Positions 26,618-36,696 of a stretch of DNA of 64,000 bases are shown here, one piece after another; positions within the stretch are counted from its first letter, which is position 1, and each line of letters opens with the position of its first letter. Both the position numbers and the translations under genes were made by a program. The stretch lies in contig CAWCWN010000003.1 of the NCBI GenBank assembly GCA_963799245.1, forward strand, positions 2,604,001 to 2,668,000. The letters run 5' to 3'. Under the pieces are notes generated by a model, which was not told where the DNA came from, made no database searches, and worked only from the letters and a program-made list of their open reading frames with translations. The DNA is from CAWCWN01 sp963799245. GTDB lineage: Bacteria; Chloroflexota; Ktedonobacteria; Ktedonobacterales; Ktedonobacteraceae.

Positions 26618-27199
26618 ATGAATGTAAAAGCATTTCGTACCCTTACGCCAATGTTTGAAGAATTGCGCGGCGAGCGCGTCAGCGTGCGCCCATATCGTGA
26701 GAGCGACGCGCAGGCCCTCCACGATGCTATCGCTGAAGCGCGCGATCACCTGCGTCCCTGGATGCCCTTTGCAGATGCTCACCAGACAGTTGATGAGAGC
26801 CGTGATTGGATTATTCAGCAGATCGCCAGCTGGTTACTGCGCGAGAATTTCACTGTGGGCTTCTGGGACGCAGCCAGCGGCCGCTACCTGGGGGGCAGTG
26901 GACTGCACGTGCGCGATTGGGGGAGCGGCCATTTCGAAATTGGCTACTGGATTCGCCCATCAGCGCAGGGCCATGGCTATGTCAGCGAGACCGTGCGGTT
27001 ATTGACCGCTTATGCCTTTGACAGCCTCGCGGCAAAACGTGTAGGGCTGCGCTGTGATGCGCGCAATCAACGCAGCGCTGCCGTTGCCAGGCGCCTCGGT
27101 TTTGTACAGGAGGCGTTATTACGCAATGACTCGCTCGCTCCTGATGGTAGCATGCGCAACACGCTGCTCTTTGCGCTTATTCCTGAGGATCGAGCCTGA
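26618..27199 (+). CDS. GNAT N-acetyltransferase (RimJ/RimL type)
   Basis: 193 residues. ATG 26618 is preceded by GGAGGAGG. The core matches RimJ/RimL enzymes: VRPYRESDAQAL, GFWDAASGRYLGG, FEIGYWIRPSAQGHGY with the acetyl-CoA loop, then RVGLRCDARNQRSAAVARRLGF. It transfers acetyl groups to an amine, such as a ribosomal protein N-terminus or a small molecule. Located 52 bp after the ABC permease; it could be part of the same transcript. Confidence 0.92.
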   Translation: MNVKAFRTLTPMFEELRGERVSVRPYRESDAQALHDAIAEARDHLRPWMPFADAHQTVDESRDWIIQQIASWLLRENFTVGFWDAASGRYLGGSGLHVRDWGSGHFEIGYWIRPSAQGHGYVSETVRLLTAYAFDSLAAKRVGLRCDARNQRSAAVARRLGFVQEALLRNDSLAPDGSMRNTLLFALIPEDRA

Positions 27200-27450
27200 A
27201 CTTGGTTGTCAATGAAAATGTTCGGCAATTTTGCTTAGCCGGCGCAGACGCGCCGAAACCAGAGTTTTCCTGAGAAGCCGCCTCAGAATTCCTGAGGCGG
27301 CGATACACTGGTATGGAGAGGGTGAAGCGACCGTGATAAAGTGCGTGAATGCAAAACGTTACCTTCCGTATGTGTGTGCCGTCATGTATCATGGAAGTGA
27401 CAATCATTGCTTTTTCGATATATATAGCAGCGTGTTGAGAGAAGGTAGAT
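27200..27450. other. Intergenic region with a hairpin and an extended -10 element
   Basis: A perfect 10-bp stem GCCGCCTCAG (27277-27286)/CTGAGGCGGC (27292-27301) with loop AATTC may terminate the ABC-GNAT transcript, though no T tract follows. It is followed at 27305-27314 by ACACTGGTAT, a string repeated at other promoters of the window, about 140 bp before the next gene. Confidence 0.45.
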
Positions 27451-27645
27451 ATGGAAAGCCTGGCAAAGCTGGCACTCGTCACAATGGATAGTGGGAACAC
27501 GCGACTCTTCTTACTGCTGTTGGTGCTACTGGCGGTTCTGCTTATTATAACGGGATGCATTATTGCTCTGCTCACCTTCCGTAGGCGGCAAAAAGTTCGT
27601 GATGCTTATTTTTCTGCGGCTACCATGGAGAGTGAGAGGACATAA
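27451..27645 (+). CDS. Small single-span membrane protein
   Basis: 64 residues from ATG 27451, with GAGAAGG upstream. A strong membrane helix (residues about 19-43, LFLLLLVLLAVLLIITGCIIA) is followed by a basic stretch (FRRRQKVR), predicting a cytoplasmic C-terminus. It ends three bases before the MFS gene start, so the two are cotranscribed; it may be an accessory or stabilising peptide for the transporter. No family known to me. Confidence 0.65.
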   Translation: MESLAKLALVTMDSGNTRLFLLLLVLLAVLLIITGCIIALLTFRRRQKVRDAYFSAATMESERT

Positions 27646-27648
27646 GAT

Positions 27649-28956
27649 ATGCGGCGCAAGTCGGTAACACCTCTCCTGGTCGGCACGTTTCTCCTACGCC
27701 TGAGTGGAGGGGCGAATACCATTGTCTATGGGCTTTTCCTGGCAAAGCTGGCCCCATTTACAGGTAATGTGATCACAAGCCTGCAAATCGGCCTGCTTTC
27801 TGTCGTCTACTACGCGACCGAACTCACGTTCGCGCCCCTGATGGGTGCTTTAAGCGATCGCTTTGGACGCCGCCCTTTGCTGATCATCGGACCTTTCCTG
27901 GGCCTGCTGCAGCAAACGCTTATTCTTTTTACCCCCCTACGACACCCGCTACCTTATCTGCTAAGTTTGCAAATGATAGCGGGCATTTCTTCTGCCATGC
28001 AGGTGCCCGCTGTACTGGGCTATCTGGCGGACTACACTGCCAGGGAGCCGGAGCGCCGTATGCGCGTGATGAGCCTGTATGAACTGGCTACCAGTGGCGG
28101 GATCGCGGTCGGCGTTGTCGTGGGCGGGCTGGCATGGGATCGCCTTGGCCGCCAGGCCTTTTTACTGCTCGCGTCGTTCTATTTGCTCGCGTCAGTCTGC
28201 ATGGTCCTTGCACCTCGTGTGGGCCGGTTTATCGAAGAGGGCACCGTGCACGCTCAGCTTGCGCGCTACTCACAGATCCTGCGCCGGCGCCGCCTGTTCA
28301 TCTTTATACCGGCATGGATCTGCGTGAACGCCCTGGTAGGCGTATGGTTTGGCCCACAGTTGACCTTTATCCTCGCCAGAGCCGGCCATCACCCCCATCA
28401 ACACTTGATGGGGAGCCTGAGTGGATCGGGTGGAGGGCATATCTTGAGCCTTGTGCTGGGCGCCTTTGTCCTTTTCTTTGGCCTGTGCCTGCTCTTCTGG
28501 GCGTTCTTTCTTGGCCACGTGCCGCGCTTACGCCTGATGTTGATTTCACTGCTGGGTGTGTATGTCGCCTGTATTGCCCTGTTTGGCATTAACCATCACG
28601 GCGCTGGCAATGAAGGCATTTTGCTGCTCTGGATTCCGCTGCTCATGCTGGGGGTCTTTGCTGAAAGCGGTTTTGCGCCCGCCGCCCTGGCCTATCTCGC
28701 CGATATCTCTGAGGCGGCGAGCAGGGAGCGCGGCCTGTTGATGGGCTTGTACTCTATATTCCTGGGGGCGGGACAGTTGTTGGGCAACGGCCTGGGCGGC
28801 GTCTTTGCCCACCAGTGGGGCTTCGATGGACTGATTCTCCTGACCGCCCTGTTAGCCTGCGTGGCACTGGGTTCGCTCATGGTGCTGTATCGCCAGGAAA
28901 AAATGGCCCTCTTTCCCAAGGAGAAACCACCCGCGCGCTATCCCGCCAGCGTTTAA
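27649..28956 (+). CDS. Major facilitator superfamily transporter
   Basis: 435 residues with twelve likely membrane helices. The MFS motif A between helices 2 and 3 is GALSDRFGRRPLL, and helix 5 carries the Gly-rich stretch SGGIAVGVVVGGLAWDRLG typical of drug-proton antiporters. A second-half motif A-like loop is less clear. A His/Gly-rich loop (HHPHQHLMGSLSGSGGGH) follows helix 7. Likely a secondary exporter; substrate unknown. It is convergent with smpB. Confidence 0.9.
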   Translation: MRRKSVTPLLVGTFLLRLSGGANTIVYGLFLAKLAPFTGNVITSLQIGLLSVVYYATELTFAPLMGALSDRFGRRPLLIIGPFLGLLQQTLILFTPLRHPLPYLLSLQMIAGISSAMQVPAVLGYLADYTAREPERRMRVMSLYELATSGGIAVGVVVGGLAWDRLGRQAFLLLASFYLLASVCMVLAPRVGRFIEEGTVHAQLARYSQILRRRRLFIFIPAWICVNALVGVWFGPQLTFILARAGHHPHQHLMGSLSGSGGGHILSLVLGAFVLFFGLCLLFWAFFLGHVPRLRLMLISLLGVYVACIALFGINHHGAGNEGILLLWIPLLMLGVFAESGFAPAALAYLADISEAASRERGLLMGLYSIFLGAGQLLGNGLGGVFAHQWGFDGLILLTALLACVALGSLMVLYRQEKMALFPKEKPPARYPASV

Positions 28957-29043
28957 ATGAATTCAATGCGATTCCCAAATGGGTCGCCTCAATGAGCTGC
29001 TCCATAGAGAGCAATGGCTGCTCGGATGATGTCATAGTCATTG

Positions 29044-29547
29044 TTACCTTGTGCGTACTGCGCGTTCAATTTCGCGTTTCATATCGCGTTCCGCGATGGC
29101 ATCGCGTTTATCATAGAGTTTTTTACCACGACATAAACCCAGCTCAATCTTGGCGCGACCGCCTTTGAGATAGAGCTTGAGGGGGATGAGTGTCAGTCCC
29201 TTGGTCTCGACGCGAGTGAGTAGTGAATTGATCTCACGGCGGTGCAGAAGCAATTTACGGCTGCGCGTTGGTTCATGGTTGTAACGGTTACCATGCTCAT
29301 AGACGGCGACATGCGCATTCTCAAGCCATAATTCACCATTTCTCACCGTGGCATAGGAGCCGCGCAGGTTGACTTTGCCTTCACGAATAGATTTTATCTC
29401 GGTACCCATCAGGGCGATACCGGCCTCGATTGTGCGTTCAACAAAATAGTCGTGGTACGCCTGTCGATTGACCGCGATCACCTTGAATGCTTGATCGCTG
29501 GCTGAAGCCTTCGCAGCGCTCTGTTTCTGTGCGGTCTTTTTGGCCAT
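29044..29547 (-). CDS. smpB: SsrA-binding protein
   Basis: 167 residues with an Ala/Lys-rich N-terminal extension of about 20 residues. The core is textbook: YFVERTIEAGIALMGTEIKS, GKVNLRGSYATVRNGELWLEN, NHEPTRSRKLLLH, LKGGRAKIELGLCRGKKLYDKRD. The C-terminal basic tail is present. SmpB delivers tmRNA to stalled ribosomes. The start is ATG at 29545-29547; AAAGGTAGG lies upstream. The ssrA gene is not in the window. Confidence 0.97.
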   Translation of the reverse strand: MAKKTAQKQSAAKASASDQAFKVIAVNRQAYHDYFVERTIEAGIALMGTEIKSIREGKVNLRGSYATVRNGELWLENAHVAVYEHGNRYNHEPTRSRKLLLHRREINSLLTRVETKGLTLIPLKLYLKGGRAKIELGLCRGKKLYDKRDAIAERDMKREIERAVRTR

Positions 29548-29797
29548 AGGCCACCTACCTTTAGTAGAAAGATTTGTCCCTCTTATAATTACAGCTATGC
29601 TCTTGTCTCTTGACAGCTGTACCGGTTAGAGCTACTGGTATTAACGGAGGTCCCGGCAACAGCAGGACGTATCTGTTCATAATACAACACCCGGCGCTTA
29701 GCGTCGAGGGGAAGCCGAGGAATTACCCCCCAGCGCATGGATACACGTCAAAAGTATAACTTGAAATTCGCTATTCCTCAACAGAAAGGTGTCTTCC
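29548..29797. promoter_or_regulatory. Divergent promoter region of smpB and the MMPL transporter
   Basis: 250 bp without a gene. On the plus strand TTGACA occurs at 29610-29615 and TGGTATTAA at 29636-29644, an extended -10-like string; their 23-bp spacing is too long for a single promoter, so the latter probably acts alone. TATAAT at 29584-29589 is a further candidate. Confidence 0.35.
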
Positions 29798-32155
29798 ATG
29801 TTCTACCATCTGGGCAAGATAGCCACCCGCCATCGCTGGTTGATTGTGGGATTATGGATGGTGGCTATCGCAGTTGGGTTGCTGTTCGCTCCGCAGGCCA
29901 GCCAGGTCCTGCATTCCGGCGGCTTTGTCAGCCCTGACGCCGAATCGGAACGGGCAATCACTCTGCTGGCCAATCGGCTGCACCTCGACCTGACGATCGT
30001 GCAGGTGATCTTCACCAGCAAGAATGAGAGCGCAGATAGCCCACAGTTTGTCGCGGCGAGCGAGCAAGTCCTGGCACGTGTGCGCAGCTGGTCAGAAGTC
30101 TCTGGCGTTGTAAGTTTTAGCGATAATCCACGCCAGATCTCGCTGGATCGTCATGCCGCCTATGTCAATGTATTGCTGAAGCCCGACCCGGATAGCGCGG
30201 CTAAACTCCTGCCTGAGCTGGAACAGCGCCTGCAGCCTGTGCCCGGCCTGCAGGCGAGCGTTGGCGGCGGACCGGTATTTTATAACGATATCCAGGCAGT
30301 CAGTGAAAACGACCTGCGGCGGGCGGAGTTACTGGCTTTCCCCTTTGCCATTGTTGCCCTGCTCTTTGTGTTCCGTTCCGTCGTGGCCTCGATCCTGCCC
30401 GCGCTCGTCGGCGGCGGCGCCGTGGTAGTCGCGCTGGCCCTGATCTTTGCGCTGGGACATACCATTACCCTCTCCATTTTTGTGCTCAACATCACGACAC
30501 TGTTTGGCCTTGGCCTCGGCGTGGACTACTCCCTGTTTATTGTGAGCCGCTTTCGTGAGGAACTGGGCCACGGTAGAAGCGTCGACGACGCGGTCGCTAT
30601 CACCATCGCCACGGCCGGGCGGGCCGTCATCTTCTCGGGGCTGACCGTCGCAATCGGCCTGCTTGGCCTGGTCTTCTTTCCCATCAATATGCTGCAGTCG
30701 GTTGGGATGGGCGGTGTGCTGGTCGTGGTACTGGCTGTGCTGGCGGCAGTAACGCTCCTGCCCTCCGCCCTGGCCATCATTGGGACGCGCATCAACGCTC
30801 TGCCGGTGCGGCTGCCGCGCCTGGGAAGGAGGAGCAGGAAGGAGGGCCTGCCCGACGGTGGCCAGCTGGGCGAGCAGCACGGCTTCTGGTATCGGCTCTC
30901 TCAGATCGTGATGCGTTACTCGGTGCGCATTTTTATCCTCGTCTTGCTCTTGCTGGTGGCCTTCGGCCTGCCCTTTTTAGGTGTGCGCTTCTCGGCGCCC
31001 GATGCCTCAATTCTACCGCCAGATGTACCATCGCGGGCGGCGTTTGACCTGTTGAACCGGCGCTTTGACAGCCGCGAGACCACGCCTATTCTGCTGGCGG
31101 TGCAGACAACGGGCAGCGTCATGACCCCGGCCAATATCCGCAGTCTCTACAACTACATCCAGCGCATCGAGGCGGACCCGCGCGTCGCGCGCGTGGACAG
31201 CATCGTCAGCGCCGATCCACGTTTCACCCTGGACCAGTATGAATTGCTGTACACACACCCGCAGCTGATCGCTGATCCCTACGTCGTGGCCCTGGTTAAA
31301 TCATCGGTCGCGGGGAATGTCACCCTGGTCCAGGTCATCAGTAAGTACGATATGCTGAACCAGAACTCGGAGGCTCTGGTGCAGACCATTCGCAATACCC
31401 CTCCTGACAACGGCATAACATCGCTGGTCGACGGCAGTACGGCCGCCGACATGGATTATGTGACGTCTCTCTATACAGCCTTTCCAATCGCCATCGCGGT
31501 TGTATTCGCGACCACCTACATTGTGCTCCTGCTGCTCTTTCGTTCGCTGGTGTTACCGCTCAAGGCTATTCTGATGAATACGCTCTCCATCCTGGCGAGT
31601 TATGGAGCCCTGGTGGTCATCTTCCAGAATGGCTTCCTGCACCAGTTGCTTGGCTTTACGCCGCTGGGCTTTGTTGAGGCTTCGGGACCCATCCTGCTCT
31701 TCTGCGCGCTGTTTGGTCTCTCCATGGATTACGAGGTGTTCCTGCTCTCGCGCATCCAGGAGGCGTTCTGGCAGACGGGGGATAACACGCGTGCCGTCGC
31801 TCTGGGGCTGCAGCGCAGCGGCGCTATTATTACCAGCGCGGCCGTGATTGTGATCGTGGTGAGCGCCTGTTTTGCTACGGCCGATATGATCCTGGTCAAG
31901 GTGGTTGGCCTGGGTATGGCCCTGGCGGTTTTGATTGACGCCACACTGGTACGGGGACTGCTGGTGCCCGCTACGATGCGCCTGCTGGGCAATGTCAACT
32001 GGTGGTTACCGTTCGCCGGCGTGCAACGTCATCCGCCCGCGCTGGCCGAATACATGAGCGAGGATGGACAGGAGAGTATGTCTGGTGGGCAAGAAGGCGG
32101 CGGGAACGGTGGGGAAATAAAAAAGACGGACACTGGAGTTGGAGGTTCGCGATGA
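29798..32155 (+). CDS. MMPL-family RND-type transporter
   Basis: 785 residues from ATG 29798; AGAAAGG lies 8 bases upstream, so the GTG nine bases earlier is rejected. It has two tandem halves, each with an extracytoplasmic domain followed by a bundle of membrane helices carrying GLGVDYSLFIVSRFREE (first half) and FGLSMDYEVFLLSRIQE (second half), the conserved Asp-Tyr of MMPL proteins involved in proton coupling. It probably moves lipids or hydrophobic compounds. The C-terminus is a Gly/Glu-rich polar tail. Its TGA overlaps the ATG of the next gene (ATGA), so both products are translationally coupled. Confidence 0.94.
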   Translation: MFYHLGKIATRHRWLIVGLWMVAIAVGLLFAPQASQVLHSGGFVSPDAESERAITLLANRLHLDLTIVQVIFTSKNESADSPQFVAASEQVLARVRSWSEVSGVVSFSDNPRQISLDRHAAYVNVLLKPDPDSAAKLLPELEQRLQPVPGLQASVGGGPVFYNDIQAVSENDLRRAELLAFPFAIVALLFVFRSVVASILPALVGGGAVVVALALIFALGHTITLSIFVLNITTLFGLGLGVDYSLFIVSRFREELGHGRSVDDAVAITIATAGRAVIFSGLTVAIGLLGLVFFPINMLQSVGMGGVLVVVLAVLAAVTLLPSALAIIGTRINALPVRLPRLGRRSRKEGLPDGGQLGEQHGFWYRLSQIVMRYSVRIFILVLLLLVAFGLPFLGVRFSAPDASILPPDVPSRAAFDLLNRRFDSRETTPILLAVQTTGSVMTPANIRSLYNYIQRIEADPRVARVDSIVSADPRFTLDQYELLYTHPQLIADPYVVALVKSSVAGNVTLVQVISKYDMLNQNSEALVQTIRNTPPDNGITSLVDGSTAADMDYVTSLYTAFPIAIAVVFATTYIVLLLLFRSLVLPLKAILMNTLSILASYGALVVIFQNGFLHQLLGFTPLGFVEASGPILLFCALFGLSMDYEVFLLSRIQEAFWQTGDNTRAVALGLQRSGAIITSAAVIVIVVSACFATADMILVKVVGLGMALAVLIDATLVRGLLVPATMRLLGNVNWWLPFAGVQRHPPALAEYMSEDGQESMSGGQEGGGNGGEIKKTDTGVGGSR

Positions 32156-33294
32156 AAAACGCCGGGAAGATACATGTTGTGAACTGCTGCCTGCTGCTGG
32201 CGATGTTGCTGTCAGCGTGTGGTATACCGGGAATTGTGTCGACCGCTGCGCAGTTGCCCCTGGTCAAGAGCCAGGCCGGCACGGCGGCATCGTCTTTACC
32301 TCCAATCTGTTTTCCCCAGGACGAGGCGGCCCACTGGGATTTGACCGAGTGGTGGTACTACACGGGGCATATGAATGCCGTGACCCCCGGCGGTCGGGCA
32401 CATCACTATGGCTTTGAACTGGTGATTTTTCAGGCCCTGCGCAGTGCCCTCCCACCTGTATACGCCGCCCACTTCGCCATCAGCGATGTGACAGGAGGTC
32501 AATTCCACTTTGACCAGCGCCGCCTGACCGAGCCGCAGGCGAACATTCCCAATGGGACATCAAGTCGGGGGATCGATGTAGCCGTCGGGGACTGGTCCAT
32601 CATGGGAATGAACGGCCTCGATCATCTCACGGCAGAGATGGCAAACTATGCCATTCATTTAACATTGCGTGGCCTGAAGCCGCCCACGCTCCATAATGGG
32701 AATGGCCTGATTACCTATGGCCTGGGCGGTTTTTCTTACTACTACTCACGCACGCGTATGGCCCTCTCGGGCACCCTGGTGGATCATAGCCAGCCACTTG
32801 AGGTGACGGGCGAGGCGTGGATGGATCACCAGTGGGGCAATTTCCTCTTCCTCGGCAGTGGAGGCTGGGACTGGTATAGTATCCAGTTGCATGATAATAC
32901 GGAAATGATGTTGTACCTCATTCGCAATGCCGCGGGCCAGGTAATCTCCACCTACGTGGGCTTCATCGCTGCCAATGCCGATGATCGCCTGCTGCCAGCC
33001 AGCGCGCTGAAGATTGCTGTACTCGGACACTGGCGCAGCCCCGTGACCAGCGCGATCTATCCTTCGGGTTGGCGGGTTACAATCGATGACCCGCACCTGC
33101 ACACAGCCTTGACGCTCACTCCCGAGTTAAAGAATCAGGAGCTTGTTGTGTACCAGTCGACGGGCAATAGCTACTGGGAGGGCGCGGTGAGTATTCAGGG
33201 ACAGAGCGCGGGCCGCGAGATTGGGGGTGAGGGCTACGTTGAATTAACCGGCTACGGGCGCGGCGCTAGTCAGCCCGTGGCGGGCCGCCGTTAG
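32152..33294 (+). CDS. CrtC/AttH-like lipocalin-fold lipoprotein
   Basis: 380 residues. I chose ATG 32152 because it overlaps the MMPL stop as ATGA, has GGAGG upstream and begins a clear lipoprotein signal: MKNAGKIHVVNCCLLLAMLLSAC, with lipobox Cys at residue 23. The mature part opens with WDLTEWWYYTGHM, the hallmark of the hydroxyneurosporene synthase (CrtC)/AttH family, and later has GEAWMDHQWGNF. These proteins have a lipocalin-like double domain. Coupled to an MMPL transporter, it may accept or hold the exported lipid at the outer face. Enzymatic hydratase activity is not implied. Confidence 0.85.
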   Translation: MKNAGKIHVVNCCLLLAMLLSACGIPGIVSTAAQLPLVKSQAGTAASSLPPICFPQDEAAHWDLTEWWYYTGHMNAVTPGGRAHHYGFELVIFQALRSALPPVYAAHFAISDVTGGQFHFDQRRLTEPQANIPNGTSSRGIDVAVGDWSIMGMNGLDHLTAEMANYAIHLTLRGLKPPTLHNGNGLITYGLGGFSYYYSRTRMALSGTLVDHSQPLEVTGEAWMDHQWGNFLFLGSGGWDWYSIQLHDNTEMMLYLIRNAAGQVISTYVGFIAANADDRLLPASALKIAVLGHWRSPVTSAIYPSGWRVTIDDPHLHTALTLTPELKNQELVVYQSTGNSYWEGAVSIQGQSAGREIGGEGYVELTGYGRGASQPVAGRR

Positions 33295-34019
33295 AGTTGG
33301 ATGCTTGTGTGGCCCACGACGCCTTGATTGTTCCCGCGAGCAGGCGTTCCACGCGTGCCAGGCCGATGGCTGCCTGGCTGGTTCTCTGGGCGGCAGCGGC
33401 CAGATGTGACGAGCAAAACAGGTGTATTCTGAGAGAGCGGCATATGCGCCGGGTGCTATGCGGTACCTTTGGGCTACCTGCAGGCGTTTTTCCCTGCTAC
33501 TTTGCCAGTAGAGAGTGGCTTGAGCCCTTGGTTTGAAGATGGTCTGTGGTGCGCGGATTATGGGTTCCATCTGCCAGGCGCATGCACTATAATAGGTGAG
33601 CCGCAAAGTAGGAACTGTCCAAGAGCGTTAAGATAGCTCGTGTCATATAGTGGATAAGTTAGATGGGCGCCAAGAGATGCCCTTTGTGTGACGACATGGG
33701 CAATTTTCAGTATTGACCCGACCGAATGCAAATATGGTATACTCTTTTTCGGTGGAATAAAAGCACTTGGGAACATGTGGCACCTGGAAATAACAACTAT
33801 GTATTCATAAGCATTAAATGAGTACATGTTCAGCTAAAATGTACTTTTACGTATTGTTCTGTTTACCTGTTTGTGCTAAACTGTGGAAGTTTACAGAAGC
33901 GGGTGGTGGGATTTGGCATGTCGGGCTGTTGAGGAGACTGAGCATTGCCCCATTGGTTTGAAGGCCAAAGTGTTTTGCGCGTTTGTGAATGGATATTTTG
34001 CTAGGTACAGAGGGATTTG
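33295..34019. other. 725-bp intergenic region
   Basis: Short frames on both strands (for example 33297-33536 plus, 33244-33606 minus) have no ribosome site or recognisable product. CACTATAATAGG at 33586 and a promoter at 33713 are visible. The last 300 bp are AT-rich. I see no RNA gene. Confidence 0.5.
33713..33743 (+). promoter_or_regulatory. Candidate promoter upstream of the GAF/histidine kinase operon
   Basis: TTGACC at 33713-33718, 19-bp spacer, TATACT at 33738-33743. The kinase start at 34020 is about 275 bp away, implying a long leader or another promoter nearer the gene. Confidence 0.45.
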
Positions 34020-36696
34020 ATGGAGGCAAGAGCACAGTCGCCCACCGTACAAGAATCAACTATCGTTGAGCGTGTAGCGCGCATCGTTTCGAGCGTACGC
34101 GGAACGAAACCCGATTATACGCAGCTGGCTGCCGAGTTAGAGCCTGCTATACCTTTTGATGTTTTTGGGGTGGTGTTATTGCGCCACGATCGCCAGGCGG
34201 TGCGTGTGACGGTCTGCCAGCGAGAAGGGCGGGGCTGGGTAGCGCAGTATCACCTGCACCCTCTGGCCGGTTCGATGGTTGAACGTCTACTGCAAGCGCC
34301 TGCGACCATCATTGAAAATCATCCGGACGGCTTTGATGGGTTGCCCGCCAGCAGTGGGGATGCGCTCAGCGCGGGCCACCAGCTGCGGGCGATGCTGGTT
34401 GCGCCGCTGGTGGTGGGTGAGCGCGTATTAGGCGCGCTTGAACTGGGCAGCGCCATCCAGAATACCTATGCCGATGAAACCCTGCAGCGCCTGATTGCCG
34501 GGGTTGTGCGAGTGCTGGCAGCCGCCATTGAGAGCGCGCAGGTAGGTGGCAGCGCTGAGATCCAGGATCGCCAGCGGCAGGCTCTTAAGGGCGTCTCCAG
34601 CGCCCTAGCCTCAGAGATGGATCTCTCCGCCATCCTTGATCAAATTGTGGACGGCATCGCGAATGCCCTGCACCTGTCCTCCGCGATCGTCACCCTGGGT
34701 CAAGCTGAAAATTCGCTGCGCCTGGAAGCTCAAGCTGGTTTAGACGCGCGCAGGCTGGCGCAACTCATACGCATGAAGGCCGCCCTGAGCGACCGGGCCA
34801 TCATTGGTTACACCCTGCGTCATCGCCAGCCGCGTGTCTCCAATGACATCAGCGCAGATGAGCGTTTCCCCGCCAGTCATGTTTTCGCGGCTGAGCTGGG
34901 AGTACACTCTATCTTTAGCTATCCACTGGTCGCGGGTACGACCGTGTACGGAGCGCTGCTGCTGTGCTCCTCCGAGGCGGGCGGATTTACACCCCTCAAA
35001 TCCGATATTCTTTCCCTCTTTGCCAGCCAGGCCACCATCGCTATTCACAATGGCATGCTCATCGAGTCCGCACGCCAGCGTAGCCGTTTTCAGAAAGCAA
35101 TTGAGCAGTTAGAGCAAGCTTATGGGCAGAACCTGGATGAGCAAGAGGCGCTTATGAGCGTCCGTCGTGAGGTTCAGCAGACCTTTGGCGTCAGTTTCAG
35201 CAGCCTGCTGCATTTTATCAGCGATCACCTCCTGACACGCAGCGAGCGTAATTTTCAGACCATGCTGCAGGCGGAGACCGATAAAGGGGCTCTCGTTCTG
35301 CCGCGGGGGGACAATGAGGCTGCTGGCCTGGTCTCTGCGCCTGCGGGCGAGATGGAGCGTAACGCATTACAGCGCGTGCCCTCAATGCGAGGAGCGAGCG
35401 TCGCTCTGCTGACGCAAACAGCCGAGATGGCCCTGGCGCGAGCCGAGGTGCTGGGTGAGCTGGATCACCTTTTGACGCAGGTAAAGCAATCGCCGGACCA
35501 TCTGAAGGATTCCTGGTTTGTGATTGACCTCAATGGCCAGTGTTTTTACATAGAATCCCGCCGCCAAAGTTTATTGTGGCATATCGATTGATAACGTGCC
35601 GGAGAGCCCCATTGAAGATATTTTTGCCGAATTGATGCCGCGCATACGTAATGATGTGGAAGTACGTAGCTACCTGCGCGAGTTCGGCCAGGGCAGTGGA
35701 TATCGCCAGGATCTGCGCTGCGTGCTAGCGGCGGCCCCTCTTGCCCATGGCGTGGACGCGCAGGAGCCCGCTGAAAACGCCTGCGCGGTGTTTGAGCAGG
35801 AGTTTACGACGCGCAACTCCCGTGCGAGTGCTGGCACCTTCAGCGATCAATATTACCAGCTGGCACGCTATCCCCTCTGCAACCGCCAGGGCATCCTGCG
35901 GGCCAATGCGTTGCAAATTCAAGATGTCACAGCCCAGGTACGCGACGAGAAAAATAAAGCCGCCCTGCTCTCATCAGTGTCGCATGAACTGCGGACCCCC
36001 CTTACGACGATAAAGGCGGGCGTGACCGGCCTGCTACAGGCCGAATTTGACTGGGATGAACAGACGCGGCAGGAAATTCTTGAGGAGATCAATGCCGAGG
36101 CCGATCACCTGGATGCGCTGGTAAACGGGCTGGTCGAAATGTCACGCATCGAAATGGGCGCATTAGTGCTGGATAAAGAATGGTGTGACATCGTAGAGGT
36201 TGCGCATAGCGCGCTCATGCGCCTCGAGCGGGTTCTGGCCGGGCGGGTGCTGCGCACAAAATTGCCTGCGAACCTGCCGCTCGTGTATGCCGACTTCGCC
36301 CACCTTGAGCGAGTTTTCACCCATCTGATAGAATACGCGGCCGCACATAGTCCCGCTGATAGCGAGATAGACGTGGAAATAGATGGCGGATATGGTGCAG
36401 GTAACGCTGAACTAGTGTGTGTCAAGATTGCAGGCGAGGGATTTGGAGTTTCGCCTGCTGAGCGTGAGCGCATTTTTAGGGCCTTTTATGGCCTGAACCT
36501 GCATGGCAGCGGCCTGGGCCTGGCTATCGCGCGCGGTATTATTGAGGCCCATGAAGGTCAGATACACATGGAGGCCATGCCGGGCGAGGAGGGCTCGAGT
36601 GTGATCTTTAGCTTGCCTACGCGCGGCTCGCACTCTTCATCTCTGCACAGCACGGCCAGGGACAGCCAGTTTATTGCATCCACGGAGGAGCAGTAA
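34020..36696 (+). pseudogene. GAF-GAF-PAS sensor histidine kinase, frameshifted and with eroded ATP-binding motifs
   Basis: ATG 34020 follows GAGGGA. The first frame (to 35591) encodes two GAF-like domains (about 30-175 and 190-345; DERFPASHVFAAELGVHSIF) and a helical linker, entering a PAS domain at WFVIDLNGQCFYI. The second frame continues it as NPAAKVYCGISIDNVPESP, then HisKA (SSVSHELRTPLTTIKAG) and HATPase. Dropping one G at 35553 gives a continuous 891-residue kinase. In the ATPase part the N-box reads HLIEYAAAH, with Tyr where Asn normally binds Mg-ATP, and the G1 box reads KIAGEGFG, without the usual Asp; only GSGLGLAIA is intact. Frameshift plus lost residues suggest a decaying kinase, though the downstream regulator is intact. 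Confidence 0.8.

Noticed and set aside
33295..34019. tRNA or other RNA gene in the long spacer
   Set aside because: No cloverleaf, TTCGA arm or CCA end found; only promoter-like sequences.
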